NCBI RefSeq assembly: GCF_040605455.1
Contig: NZ_JBEXCV010000170.1
Span: forward strand, 1 to 17,467
Reading direction: 5' to 3'
Length of the DNA: 17,467 nucleotides
Origin: Embleya sp040605455
GTDB lineage: Bacteria; Actinomycetota; Actinomycetes; Streptomycetales; Streptomycetaceae
Shown here piece after piece: positions 11,427 through 17,467 of this stretch. Every line of letters begins with the position of its first letter. Within the stretch, counting starts at the first letter, position 1. Below the pieces are notes generated by a model that was not told the origin of the DNA, ran no database searches, and saw only the letters and a list, made by a program, of their open reading frames with translations. The position numbers and the translations under genes are program-made.

Positions 11427-11796
11427 CTACTGCGCCGCCGCCACGGCCGCTCGCGGCGCCACCACCACGCCCGCCGTCACCACCACCACCCCCGCCGTGC
11501 CGTGGCCGCCGCCACTGCTGCCACCCCGAACAGCGCCACCCGGGACTGATCCGCTTCGGCTCGCGTCGCGAGAGCCTCGGCCAGGGCAACCGCTGGCGCG
11601 CCGAGGTGGCCGAAGCGCCGGGCGGCGTGTCCCGGATACAGATCGGTAAGGCCGGGCAGGGGGCTTCCCGGCGCGGCCCGCGTACCGACCTCCAGGCAGC
11701 AGCGCTCGATGAACGCTCGATCATCGTCGTCAGGGCCTGCGCCACGTCGGGTTCCTGCGAGCGTTCGTCGAGAGCGCGCTCCAGCCTCTCGACCAC
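11427..11796 (-). pseudogene. Probable frameshifted small gene between comEC and holA, unrecognised
   Basis: I do not recognise the family. From GTG 11796 one frame reads VVERLERALDERSQEPDVAQ then ALTTMIER with high GC at third positions. At 11703-11721 the 8-mer CGCTCGAT occurs twice at 11-bp spacing and encodes IER in two different frames. Dropping one 11-bp unit joins directly to a second frame reading CCLEVGTRAAPGSPLPGLTD, then LYPGHAARRFGHLGAPAVAL and a hydrophobic VALFGVAAVAAATA, which hits TGA at 11477. A third frame then continues as a valine/alanine-rich segment, AGVVVVTAGVVVAPRAAVAA, to TAG 11427. The reconstructed protein is about 120 residues with one C-terminal membrane helix. 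It overlaps the last 67 bp of comEC. Two shifts are needed, so it is decayed, slippage-disrupted, or affected by sequencing error; chance remains possible. Confidence 0.4.
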
Positions 11797-14700
11797 GACA
11801 CCCCGAGGCGACAGCGGTGGACTGTGCGCGGGCGGGCCATGCGCAGACGGCGTGGTCGATCGGGGCGAGGTCTGCGTGGGAGGTGGCCGGGTGCGGCGCG
11901 GGCGCCGGCGGGTGTGCGCGGTCGTGGTGGGGCGGGGGCGATGGCTTGCACCTGCGCGGGGGTGCGGGTGGGTGGGCGGTCGGCGCGGGTGGGGGTGTCC
12001 GGGCCGCGGGCCACCGCGTTCAGGTGCACTGGGGAGCCGGTTACCGCGATCGGGCCGTCGGTGTCGGTACGCAGGAGGCGGGCGCCGATGGCCGCGACCA
12101 GGGCGCGGGCGGAGGGGGACGGATGGCCGTATGGATTGCCCTTGCCCACCGAGACGAGCGCGAGGCGTGGGTGCAACCCGAGTACGAGGCCCGGATCCTG
12201 GCGGGCCGAACCGTGATGGGCGACCTTGAGCACATCCACCCGAACCCCGGCCAACCGGGCCCGCAGCGCCTCTTGGGCCTCGGTCTCGGCATCCCCGGTG
12301 AGCAACATCCGAACGCCGTGCCGCTCCGCGAGCACCACGAGACTCGCGTTGTTGGCCACCGACCCACCCACCGCGCTCCCAGCCGGGAGATCCCGAACCG
12401 ACGCCCGCCCCCGTACGTCGAACCCGGGCCGAACGCTGCCGCAATCGGTGTCACCCACTCGGGAGGTCAGGACGCCCGCCGGCGGCAACGCGAGACGGCG
12501 GACCGGGACGTCGGGCGACCCGGGGAGCCCCGACACGGACGCGCCGGACCTCGGCGGGGCTACCGGGTCGGGCGGGTGGGTGGCCGGGGCTTCGGGTGGC
12601 AGGGGCGAGGCGCTCGCGGTCCGAGCGGTGGTGGGGACCGGGTCGCGCGTGGGGGTGGCGGGGGGTGGGGATTGGGGCCGGGTGGGGGTGGGGGTCCTGG
12701 GTGGCGGTGTGGGGCGGGGGCGTGGGGCATTGGGGAGCGGGGTGAGGGTTTGCCAGGTCAGGTCGGCCAGGGTGCGGAGTTCGCCGTCGGTGGGGGTGGA
12801 CATCGCAATGCCGGCGGCTGTGGCCCAGCGGCGGACTCGGGTGACCTCGGCCATCGGTTCGAGGACCGAGGTGCCCTGGATCAGGCCGACCGCGCGATTG
12901 CGCAAAGCGCCCGGGAGGCCCTCGACATGGTCGGCGTGGAAGTGGCTGAGCAGGATCAGCGGCAGGCGACGAATCCCGAGGTCGCGCAGGCAGCGGTCGA
13001 CCGCGTGCGGGTCGGGTCCGGCGTCGACCAGGACACCCGTACCGGGACCCGCGTTGAGCACGATGGCGTCGCCCTGGCCGACGTCGCACATCACCAGGTG
13101 CCAGTCCGGGGGCGGCCACCCGGTCAGCGGGCGGACCACGGCCGGTGGACGCAGCAAAAGCACCACCGCGAGGGTCGCGAGCAACGCGGCGGTCATGGCG
13201 CGCGGCCATCCGGATCGGGTGGACCGCGGGCGGCGGAGTACGCGCAGGGTCGGCACGGCCGCGACGGTGATCGCCGCGAGCGCCACGCCGCCGAAGAGGC
13301 CGGTCGGCCAGGTGACGGCCGCGCCGGGCAGCGCGGCGCCGGTGTGGGCCACGGTCACGATCCACCGGATCGGCCAGGAACCCAGCCACGCGGCCAACTG
13401 CGCGAGCGGGAGGCATACCGGCGCGAGCACGAGGGCGACGAAGCCGAGGATCGTGGCCGGCGCGACCGCGAACTCTGCGAGCAGATTGCACGGTACGGCC
13501 ATCAGCCCGACCCGGCCCGCAAAGGTCACCACGAGCGGTCCGCACACGGCCTGCGCGGCCAGTGGCACGGCAACCGTGACCGCGGCCCACTTCGGCCAAC
13601 CTCGGGCACACAGCCGTGCGGCCCAGTGCGGCGCGAGCAGCAGCAGCGCACCCGTGGCGAGCACGGACAAGGCAAATCCGTACGAGCGGGCCAGCGTCGG
13701 ATCGAACGGCACCAGGACCAGTACCGCGACGGCCAGCGCAGGAAGGCCGTGCCGGGGCCGGCCGGTGTACAGCGCGACCACGGTGACCAGGCCCATCGCC
13801 GCGGCGCGCAGCACACTCGGTTCGGGTCGGGCCACGACCACGAAGCACGCCACGGCCACCGCGCCCGTGATCGGCAGCGCGCGACCGCGCAGACCGCCGC
13901 GGCGGAGCACCAGGAGGACGAAGCCAAGCAGGATCGTGATGTTGGTGCCGCTCACCGCCGTCAGGTGGGTGAGTTCGGTGGTCCGGAAGTCGGCTTCGAG
14001 GTCGGCGGGAAGCATGCTGGTGTCGCCGACGACCAGGCCCGGGAGCAGGCCGCGGGCGGCGGGCGGCAGGTCCGCGCACGCCGCGCGCAGGCGGGCCCGG
14101 AGCCGGCCCGCGAAGCGCTGGTGGGCCGCGGGAGCGCCGATGCGCTCCGGGGCGGATCGCACCAGGAGGAGCGCCTGCCCGTCCCCGCCCGGAACGAGGC
14201 GACCGTGGGCGCGGATCGGCGTACTCGGAAGCAGACCGAGCCAGGAGCCGGCCTCGGGACCGGTGACCAGGACGGTGACGGGAGTACGAACGCGCGTACC
14301 CCTTGGGCCACTTGGGCCGCTCGTACCACTCGAACCGCCAAGGCCGCTCGGAGCGCCCGCGCCGCCGAGGTCGCTCGGATCGCTTGGGCCGCCGGGGCCG
14401 CTCGGATCGCCTGAGCCGCTCGGATCGCTTGGGCCGCCGGGGCCGTGGAGGGTGGCTTGGCTGGATTGGCTGCGCGCTGGGTTGGGGTGGGCGGGTCGGG
14501 GTGGTGGGTTGGTCTTGGTCGATGGGTTGGGGGCGGTGCTCAGGTGGTCGATGCGTGCGGCGAAGACCGTGGGTGGTTGGCCGAGTTCGCTGCCTCGGAC
14601 GCGGGTGACCCGGCGTGCCGGGTCGGTGCGTACGGTCAGGTCGACGGTGGCCTCGGTGCGATGGCGGGCTGCGGCGGCGACAGGGCCGGCGTGGTCTGCG

Positions 14701-14960
14701 GCGGTGCGCAGGCCGGCCACCATGCCGCCGGCCGCGAGGCAGACGAGGACGACGGCAACGGTCGCCCGGCGACGGATGGTGGGCACACGCGCGAGCGCGG
14801 CGGCGCCGAAGACTGCACATGCGCTCGTGATCGCCGTGGCCCGGAGGGAAACCAGGGGCGCGGCCCATGCCGCTGCCCAGGCGGCGGTCGCGCCGGGAAG
14901 CAGGCGGGCATCCGCCGGACGCTCGCGCCGGCCGGTGGGAGTCGAACGGCTATGGGCCAT
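11730..14960 (-). CDS. comEC: ComEC/Rec2 DNA-uptake channel with large low-complexity inserts
   Basis: Inner-membrane channel protein that moves single-stranded DNA inward during uptake. From ATG 14960 it has 1076 residues against roughly 750-900 for relatives. Order: N-terminal membrane segments (about 25-85); OB-like domain interrupted by a Gly/Ser/Pro repeat at 173-222; competence core with TAVSGTN at 334-340 and about eight membrane helices to ~605; metallo-beta-lactamase domain with CDVGQGD near 625-631, HFHADH at 673-678, LLTGDAE at 886-892 and VAHHGS at 913-918. Between the last two groups lies a ~120-residue proline-rich insert (about 741-862). After VARGP (987) a ~90-residue Arg/Pro tail follows with no family look, suggesting a lost stop codon. 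All motif residues are intact, so the protein may be active. The start is weakly marked: AGGAC lies 13 nt upstream. comEA lies 288 bp upstream on the same strand. Confidence 0.9.
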   Translation of the reverse strand: MAHSRSTPTGRRERPADARLLPGATAAWAAAWAAPLVSLRATAITSACAVFGAAALARVPTIRRRATVAVVLVCLAAGGMVAGLRTAADHAGPVAAAARHRTEATVDLTVRTDPARRVTRVRGSELGQPPTVFAARIDHLSTAPNPSTKTNPPPRPAHPNPARSQSSQATLHGPGGPSDPSGSGDPSGPGGPSDPSDLGGAGAPSGLGGSSGTSGPSGPRGTRVRTPVTVLVTGPEAGSWLGLLPSTPIRAHGRLVPGGDGQALLLVRSAPERIGAPAAHQRFAGRLRARLRAACADLPPAARGLLPGLVVGDTSMLPADLEADFRTTELTHLTAVSGTNITILLGFVLLVLRRGGLRGRALPITGAVAVACFVVVARPEPSVLRAAAMGLVTVVALYTGRPRHGLPALAVAVLVLVPFDPTLARSYGFALSVLATGALLLLAPHWAARLCARGWPKWAAVTVAVPLAAQAVCGPLVVTFAGRVGLMAVPCNLLAEFAVAPATILGFVALVLAPVCLPLAQLAAWLGSWPIRWIVTVAHTGAALPGAAVTWPTGLFGGVALAAITVAAVPTLRVLRRPRSTRSGWPRAMTAALLATLAVVLLLRPPAVVRPLTGWPPPDWHLVMCDVGQGDAIVLNAGPGTGVLVDAGPDPHAVDRCLRDLGIRRLPLILLSHFHADHVEGLPGALRNRAVGLIQGTSVLEPMAEVTRVRRWATAAGIAMSTPTDGELRTLADLTWQTLTPLPNAPRPRPTPPPRTPTPTRPQSPPPATPTRDPVPTTARTASASPLPPEAPATHPPDPVAPPRSGASVSGLPGSPDVPVRRLALPPAGVLTSRVGDTDCGSVRPGFDVRGRASVRDLPAGSAVGGSVANNASLVVLAERHGVRMLLTGDAETEAQEALRARLAGVRVDVLKVAHHGSARQDPGLVLGLHPRLALVSVGKGNPYGHPSPSARALVAAIGARLLRTDTDGPIAVTGSPVHLNAVARGPDTPTRADRPPTRTPAQVQAIAPAPPRPRTPAGARAAPGHLPRRPRPDRPRRLRMARPRTVHRCRLGVSWSRGWSALSTNARRNPTWRRP
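12631..12749. repeat. G-run tract encoding the ComEC proline-rich insert
   Basis: The plus strand carries more than ten runs of four or more G within about 120 bp (for example GGGGGTGGGGATTGGGG near 12660-12677). On the comEC coding strand these are CCC ACC-type codons giving Pro/Thr/Arg. The tract has strong G-quadruplex potential and is prone to slippage, yet the frame is kept. Confidence 0.8.
14371..14445. repeat. 45-bp direct repeat inside comEC
   Basis: A 28-bp sequence beginning GCTCGGATCGCTTGGGCC occurs identically at 14373-14400 and 14418-14445, a 45-bp period (15 codons). In the protein it encodes two copies of GPGGPSDPS. Shorter degenerate copies continue to about 14300. Confidence 0.85.
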
Positions 14961-15248
14961 GAGCCGCGGTCGCGTCCTGGTCGGGCCGGGAACGTCCCCA
15001 CCCACACCCCCCGTTGCGTTTCGACACGGGGGCCACGGATGCACCGTCTCGAACGTGACCCGACCGGACCCCACACCCCACCATCAAGCCGCCCCCACCC
15101 TCCCGACCCGCCATCGAACCCACCCCGACACCGCAACCGACCGACGGCCGCGTTCCGCACCCGTCGCAGACCGACACCGGGCGAAGCCCGCCGTCGCGGT
15201 GCGCCGTCGGGTGGGCGGGCAGGTCGCTCATGTCTGCGAGCGAACCGC
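14961..15248 (-). other. Gap between comEA and comEC
   Basis: These 288 bp separate two genes that are often nearly adjacent. A 100-codon frame starts with ATG 15252, overlapping the comEA stop as ATGA, with GAAGG 7 nt before it. Its translation is Gly/Cys/Arg-rich without any recognisable domain, and it runs 11 bp into comEC. It might serve as a coupling leader, but I do not call it a gene. Nothing else is seen. Confidence 0.4.
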
Positions 15249-16247
15249 TCATACTCGGACCTTCGGTTTCAGGTCGCTGTACTTGCGGTCACCGATGCCG
15301 CGGATCTGGCGGAGTTGGTCGATCGTGGCGAAGCGGCCGAGCTGGGTGCGCTTTTCGATGATCTGGCGGGCCAGGACCGGGCCTACGCCGGGGAGTTGCT
15401 CCAATTGTTCGGCCGTTGCCGTGTTGATGTCGACGAGCGCGCCCGGAGCCGCCGGGCCGCCCGTCGGCGTAGGGGCGGCCTGCACCGGGGCACCCGGGAC
15501 GCCAACCGGGATCTGTTCGCCGTCGGCCAGCGGGCGGGCCAGGTTCAGCGTGGCCAGATCCGCCGCCGGCAGCGCACCTCCGGCGGCCTGTACCGCATCC
15601 GCCACTCGCGCCCCCGGCGGCAGCACCACCACCCCCGGACGCGCCACCTTCCCGGCCACGTGCACCGTGATCGGCCCGGCCGCGGGCACCGGCCCGGCAG
15701 CCGACGAGGATGACGAAGCCGGCGCACCAGCCGACGTCGCGAAGCCCGGCGCCGGAACACCCGTCACCTGTCCCGCCGGCGCCGCCACACTCTGCGGACG
15801 CGCCCGCCACCACCCGCCCACCGCGAGGGCAACAGCCACCAGCGCGAGCACCGCGACCGCAGCCACCGCGCGCCGATCCACGCCCACCCGAAAGCGGGCC
15901 GGCAGTCGATCCGCGACCGCCTCGGCCATCCGCCGCGCGGGGTCCGGTCCCCGACGAGTGTCCGGCTCACCCGACCCGAACAGCGCGGCGACCCGCTCGG
16001 CGCCCGACCGCGGCAACGCCGAGGACGCCTGACCGGGCGACTGACGACCGTACGACGCACGGCCAGGGGACGCACGGCCGGAGGACGAATAGCCAGGGAA
16101 CGGAGACGAAGGGCCGGGAGACGAAGACCCTGGAGACGAAAAGGCGGGAGGCGAAGAGGCGGAGGGCGAATAGCCGGGGGGCAAATAGGCGGATGACGAG
16201 GACGGCGAAGGCGAAGGCGAAGGGAACGAGGACGGCGATCCGGACAT
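15249..16247 (-). CDS. comEA: ComEA-type DNA receptor with Ser/Pro-repeat N-terminus
   Basis: Membrane-anchored double-stranded-DNA-binding protein that hands DNA to ComEC. Of 332 residues, 1-80 are Ser/Pro/Gly-rich with a 5-residue periodicity. Residues 127-146 are a single membrane helix, followed by a Ala/Ser/Pro linker. Residues about 192-250 form a SLBB domain (ITVHVAGKVARPGVV start). Residues about 271-330 carry the paired helix-hairpin-helix DNA-binding fold, with hairpins LPGVGP and IRGIGD after the typical VDINTATAEQLEQLPG entry. The long cytoplasmic N-terminus is usual for actinobacteria, but the repeat is not conserved in my memory. ATG 16247 has only GAGGC next to it and may be leaderless. 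comEC follows downstream on the same strand. Confidence 0.93.
   Translation of the reverse strand: MSGSPSSFPSPSPSPSSSSAYLPPGYSPSASSPPAFSSPGSSSPGPSSPFPGYSSSGRASPGRASYGRQSPGQASSALPRSGAERVAALFGSGEPDTRRGPDPARRMAEAVADRLPARFRVGVDRRAVAAVAVLALVAVALAVGGWWRARPQSVAAPAGQVTGVPAPGFATSAGAPASSSSSAAGPVPAAGPITVHVAGKVARPGVVVLPPGARVADAVQAAGGALPAADLATLNLARPLADGEQIPVGVPGAPVQAAPTPTGGPAAPGALVDINTATAEQLEQLPGVGPVLARQIIEKRTQLGRFATIDQLRQIRGIGDRKYSDLKPKVRV
16052..16192. repeat. 15-bp minisatellite in comEA
   Basis: About nine degenerate 15-bp units of the type GAGACGAAGGGCCGG (plus strand). GACGMA or related cores start at 16054, 16069, 16084, 16105, 16120, 16135, 16150, 16165 and 16180. All steps are 15 bp except one of 21 bp, so the frame is always kept. 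It encodes roughly residues 18-65 with an SSPGx/ASPGR 5-residue period. Confidence 0.8.
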
Positions 16248-16253
16248 GCCTCG

Positions 16254-16259
16254 AAGCTA
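16254..16259 (-). promoter_or_regulatory. Candidate -10 box for a leaderless comEA transcript
   Basis: On the minus strand TAGCTT lies 6 nt before the comEA ATG. It fits the TAnnnT form of actinobacterial -10 boxes and the spacing seen when transcription begins at the start codon itself. This agrees with the poor ribosome site. No clear -35 box was found. Confidence 0.35.
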
Positions 16260-16297
16260 GGTCGCCCCGATCACTCGTCCCCGCTCACCGGGAGACC

Positions 16298-16325
16298 TGT
16301 GCACAACCCCGCAGGCTGTGGAAAC
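16298..16325 (-). promoter_or_regulatory. Two DnaA-box-like 9-mers upstream of comEA
   Basis: On the minus strand, GTTTCCACA (16317-16325) and TTGTGCACA (16298-16306) lie 10 bp apart. They differ by two and one bases from the high-GC DnaA box TTGTCCACA. They are 51-78 bp from the comEA start. Chance matches are quite possible. Confidence 0.25.
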
Positions 16326-16389
16326 CAAACCCACCCACGTGAGTGACTCAGCGCCCCGCCCCCGACCCCGACGGCCCCACCCCACCCCC

Positions 16390-17244
16390 TCACCGAGGCG
16401 AAACCACCACCGCCAACAACCCCGGCCCCGCATGCGCCCCGATCACCGCGCCCACCTCGCTCACATACAGCTCCCCCAGCCCCGTCAAGCGCTCCCGCAA
16501 CCGCCCGGCCAGCGCCTCCGCGCGCTCCGGACTGGCCAGGTGATGCACCGCGACGTCGACCGGCCCGGCCCCCGCCCGCTCCACCGCCAACTCCTCCAGT
16601 CGGCTGATCGCGCGCGTCGCCGTGCGGACCTTCTCCAACGGCCCGATCAATCCGTCGCTCACGTGCAACAGCGGCTTGACCGCCAGCGCCGTACCCATGA
16701 ACGCCGCCGCCGCCCCGATCCGCCCGCCCCGGCGCAGGTACTCCAGCGTGTCCACGTAGAACAGTGCCGACGTGGTCTGCGCGCGCTTCTCCGCCGCGAT
16801 CGCCGCCTCCTCCAGGGACGCGCCGTCGGCCGCCGCCTCCGCCGCGGCCAGCACGGAGAAGCCCATACCCATGCCCAGCGTGCGCGAGTCCACCACGCGT
16901 ACCGGCACGTCGGCGTCCCGCGCCGCGAGCAGCGCGGCCTCGTACGTGCCGGAGAGCTCGCCGGAGAGGTGGATCGAGACGATGCCCGTCGCGCCCTTCT
17001 CGGCGAGCTCGCGGTAGACCTCCGCGAACGTCTCGGGCGCCGGGCGCGACGTGGTCACCACCCGACGCCCGCGCAGCGCGTCGGTGAGTTGGGCAGGCGT
17101 GGCCTCGATGCCGTCGTCCAGCGGCCGTCCGCGCAGGACGACCTTGAGCGGGACCACCACGAGGCGGTGCCGCTCCACGAGCTCCTCGGGCAGGTAGGCC
17201 GTGGAGTCCGTGACCACGGCGAGATCGGTCGGCATCGTCGGCAT
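16390..17244 (-). CDS. DegV-family fatty-acid-binding protein
   Basis: A 284-residue cytoplasmic protein of the DegV/FakB family, which binds a long-chain fatty acid and, where a fatty acid kinase (FakA) is present, presents it for phosphorylation. Seen motifs: N-terminal VTDSTAYLP (11-19), TTSRPAP (64-70) and HLSGELSGTYEA (92-103), whose serine/threonine residues contact the fatty acid carboxylate in known structures. VDSRTLGMGMGF follows, then YLRRGGRIG in the second lobe. Length is typical. ATG 17244 is used; ATG 17235 is in frame three codons later, and neither has a strong ribosome site. No kinase partner is in the window. The gene lies 142 bp upstream of comEA on the same strand, the usual position in streptomycetes. 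Its lipid substrate is unknown. Confidence 0.92.
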   Translation of the reverse strand: MPTMPTDLAVVTDSTAYLPEELVERHRLVVVPLKVVLRGRPLDDGIEATPAQLTDALRGRRVVTTSRPAPETFAEVYRELAEKGATGIVSIHLSGELSGTYEAALLAARDADVPVRVVDSRTLGMGMGFSVLAAAEAAADGASLEEAAIAAEKRAQTTSALFYVDTLEYLRRGGRIGAAAAFMGTALAVKPLLHVSDGLIGPLEKVRTATRAISRLEELAVERAGAGPVDVAVHHLASPERAEALAGRLRERLTGLGELYVSEVGAVIGAHAGPGLLAVVVSPR

Positions 17245-17292
17245 GAGCGGGCAACCACCCGGATGTGAGACGACAGGGGGGCGGGGTCGGTA

Positions 17293-17327
17293 TCTCGACT
17301 ACCCCGAGTCGGGTCGCTGAGTCGAGA
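17293..17327. promoter_or_regulatory. Inverted repeat upstream of degV, possible operator
   Basis: TCTCGACT (17293-17300) and AGTCGAGA (17320-17327) are perfect inverted 8-mers around a 19-nt spacer that itself holds ACCC...GGGT. GAGTCG also occurs as a direct repeat (17306-17311 and 17319-17324). It lies 49-83 bp before the degV start, where a repressor site or upstream-RNA hairpin would be expected. No T run follows. Confidence 0.45.
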
Positions 17328-17467
17328 CACCACATTCAGTATTCGGTCACCATGCCACGCCCCGACGCGCGGGTGACGCGCCTCGCGGTGCGGCCGGCGC
17401 GTCCCGTCGTCGGGGCCCGCCGCCGGCGGCTGCCTGGTGCCGTGCCCGGCGACGTTCACCCCGTCGG
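17328..17467. other. Right edge of window, no supported gene
   Basis: The last 140 bp show open frames on both strands, but translations are Arg/Pro/Ala strings without a start supported by a ribosome site. A gene truncated at the window edge cannot be excluded. Confidence 0.4.

Noticed and set aside
11122..12444. A 440-codon minus-strand frame overlapping the comEC 3' end
   Set aside because: Most of it is an alternate frame of comEC; only its part around 11713-11796 looks coding and is reported as the broken gene.
14961..15074. Earlier start for comEC at 15074
   Set aside because: The extra 38 residues are non-conserved; ATG 14960 precedes the first membrane segments in the usual way, though its ribosome site is weak.
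12226..16032. A 1268-codon plus-strand open frame across comEC and comEA
   Set aside because: It is antisense to two genes with intact family motifs; long antisense frames are expected in GC-rich DNA, and its translation is Arg/Ser/Thr-rich without domains.
17055..17459. A 134-codon minus-strand frame overlapping the degV start
   Set aside because: No ribosome site or motif, and it runs out of frame into degV.

Overview
The window is very GC-rich, almost every codon in the real genes ends in G or C, and the gene order degV-comEA-comEC-holA / rpsT / lepA - acyl-CoA ligase - hemW is the housekeeping synteny of actinomycetes. Together with a pair of dynamin-like GTPases and an intergenic repeat of the Streptomyces type, this points to a streptomycete-like actinobacterium (Streptomyces, Kitasatospora, Embleya or a relative). 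Genus assignment is inference, not proof.

Layout. Positions 1-3879 (+) hold two adjacent dynamin-family GTPase genes, 28 bp apart and probably one operon; the first is open to the left edge. Positions 3880-4064, between convergent genes, hold five 19-bp repeat units. The minus strand then carries hemW (haem chaperone), a long-chain acyl-CoA synthetase, and lepA (elongation factor 4) with a clear intrinsic terminator. rpsT (ribosomal protein S20, +) is divergent from lepA and ends in a strong hairpin. Further right, on the minus strand, come holA (DNA polymerase III delta), a probably broken small gene, comEC (DNA channel), comEA (DNA receptor) and a DegV fatty-acid-binding protein. The last ~220 bp upstream of degV hold an inverted repeat and no convincing gene.

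How the genes fit together. The left block is membrane-remodelling GTPases, by analogy to Streptomyces DynA/DynB or mycobacterial IniA/IniC. The centre is translation and general metabolism. The right block pairs a DNA-uptake membrane apparatus (ComEA, ComEC) with replisome subunit HolA, an adjacency common in bacteria.

The unusual signals cluster in the right block. ComEC is about 1076 residues, swollen by an internal Gly/Ser/Pro repeat, a ~120-residue proline-rich insert inside its metallo-beta-lactamase domain, and an Arg/Pro tail. The tail runs into a small gene apparently disrupted by an 11-bp slippage. ComEA has a 15-bp minisatellite in its N-terminus. I did not find a convincing new multi-gene system; the best candidates for novelty are the expanded ComEC, the frameshifted neighbour and the dynamin pair.
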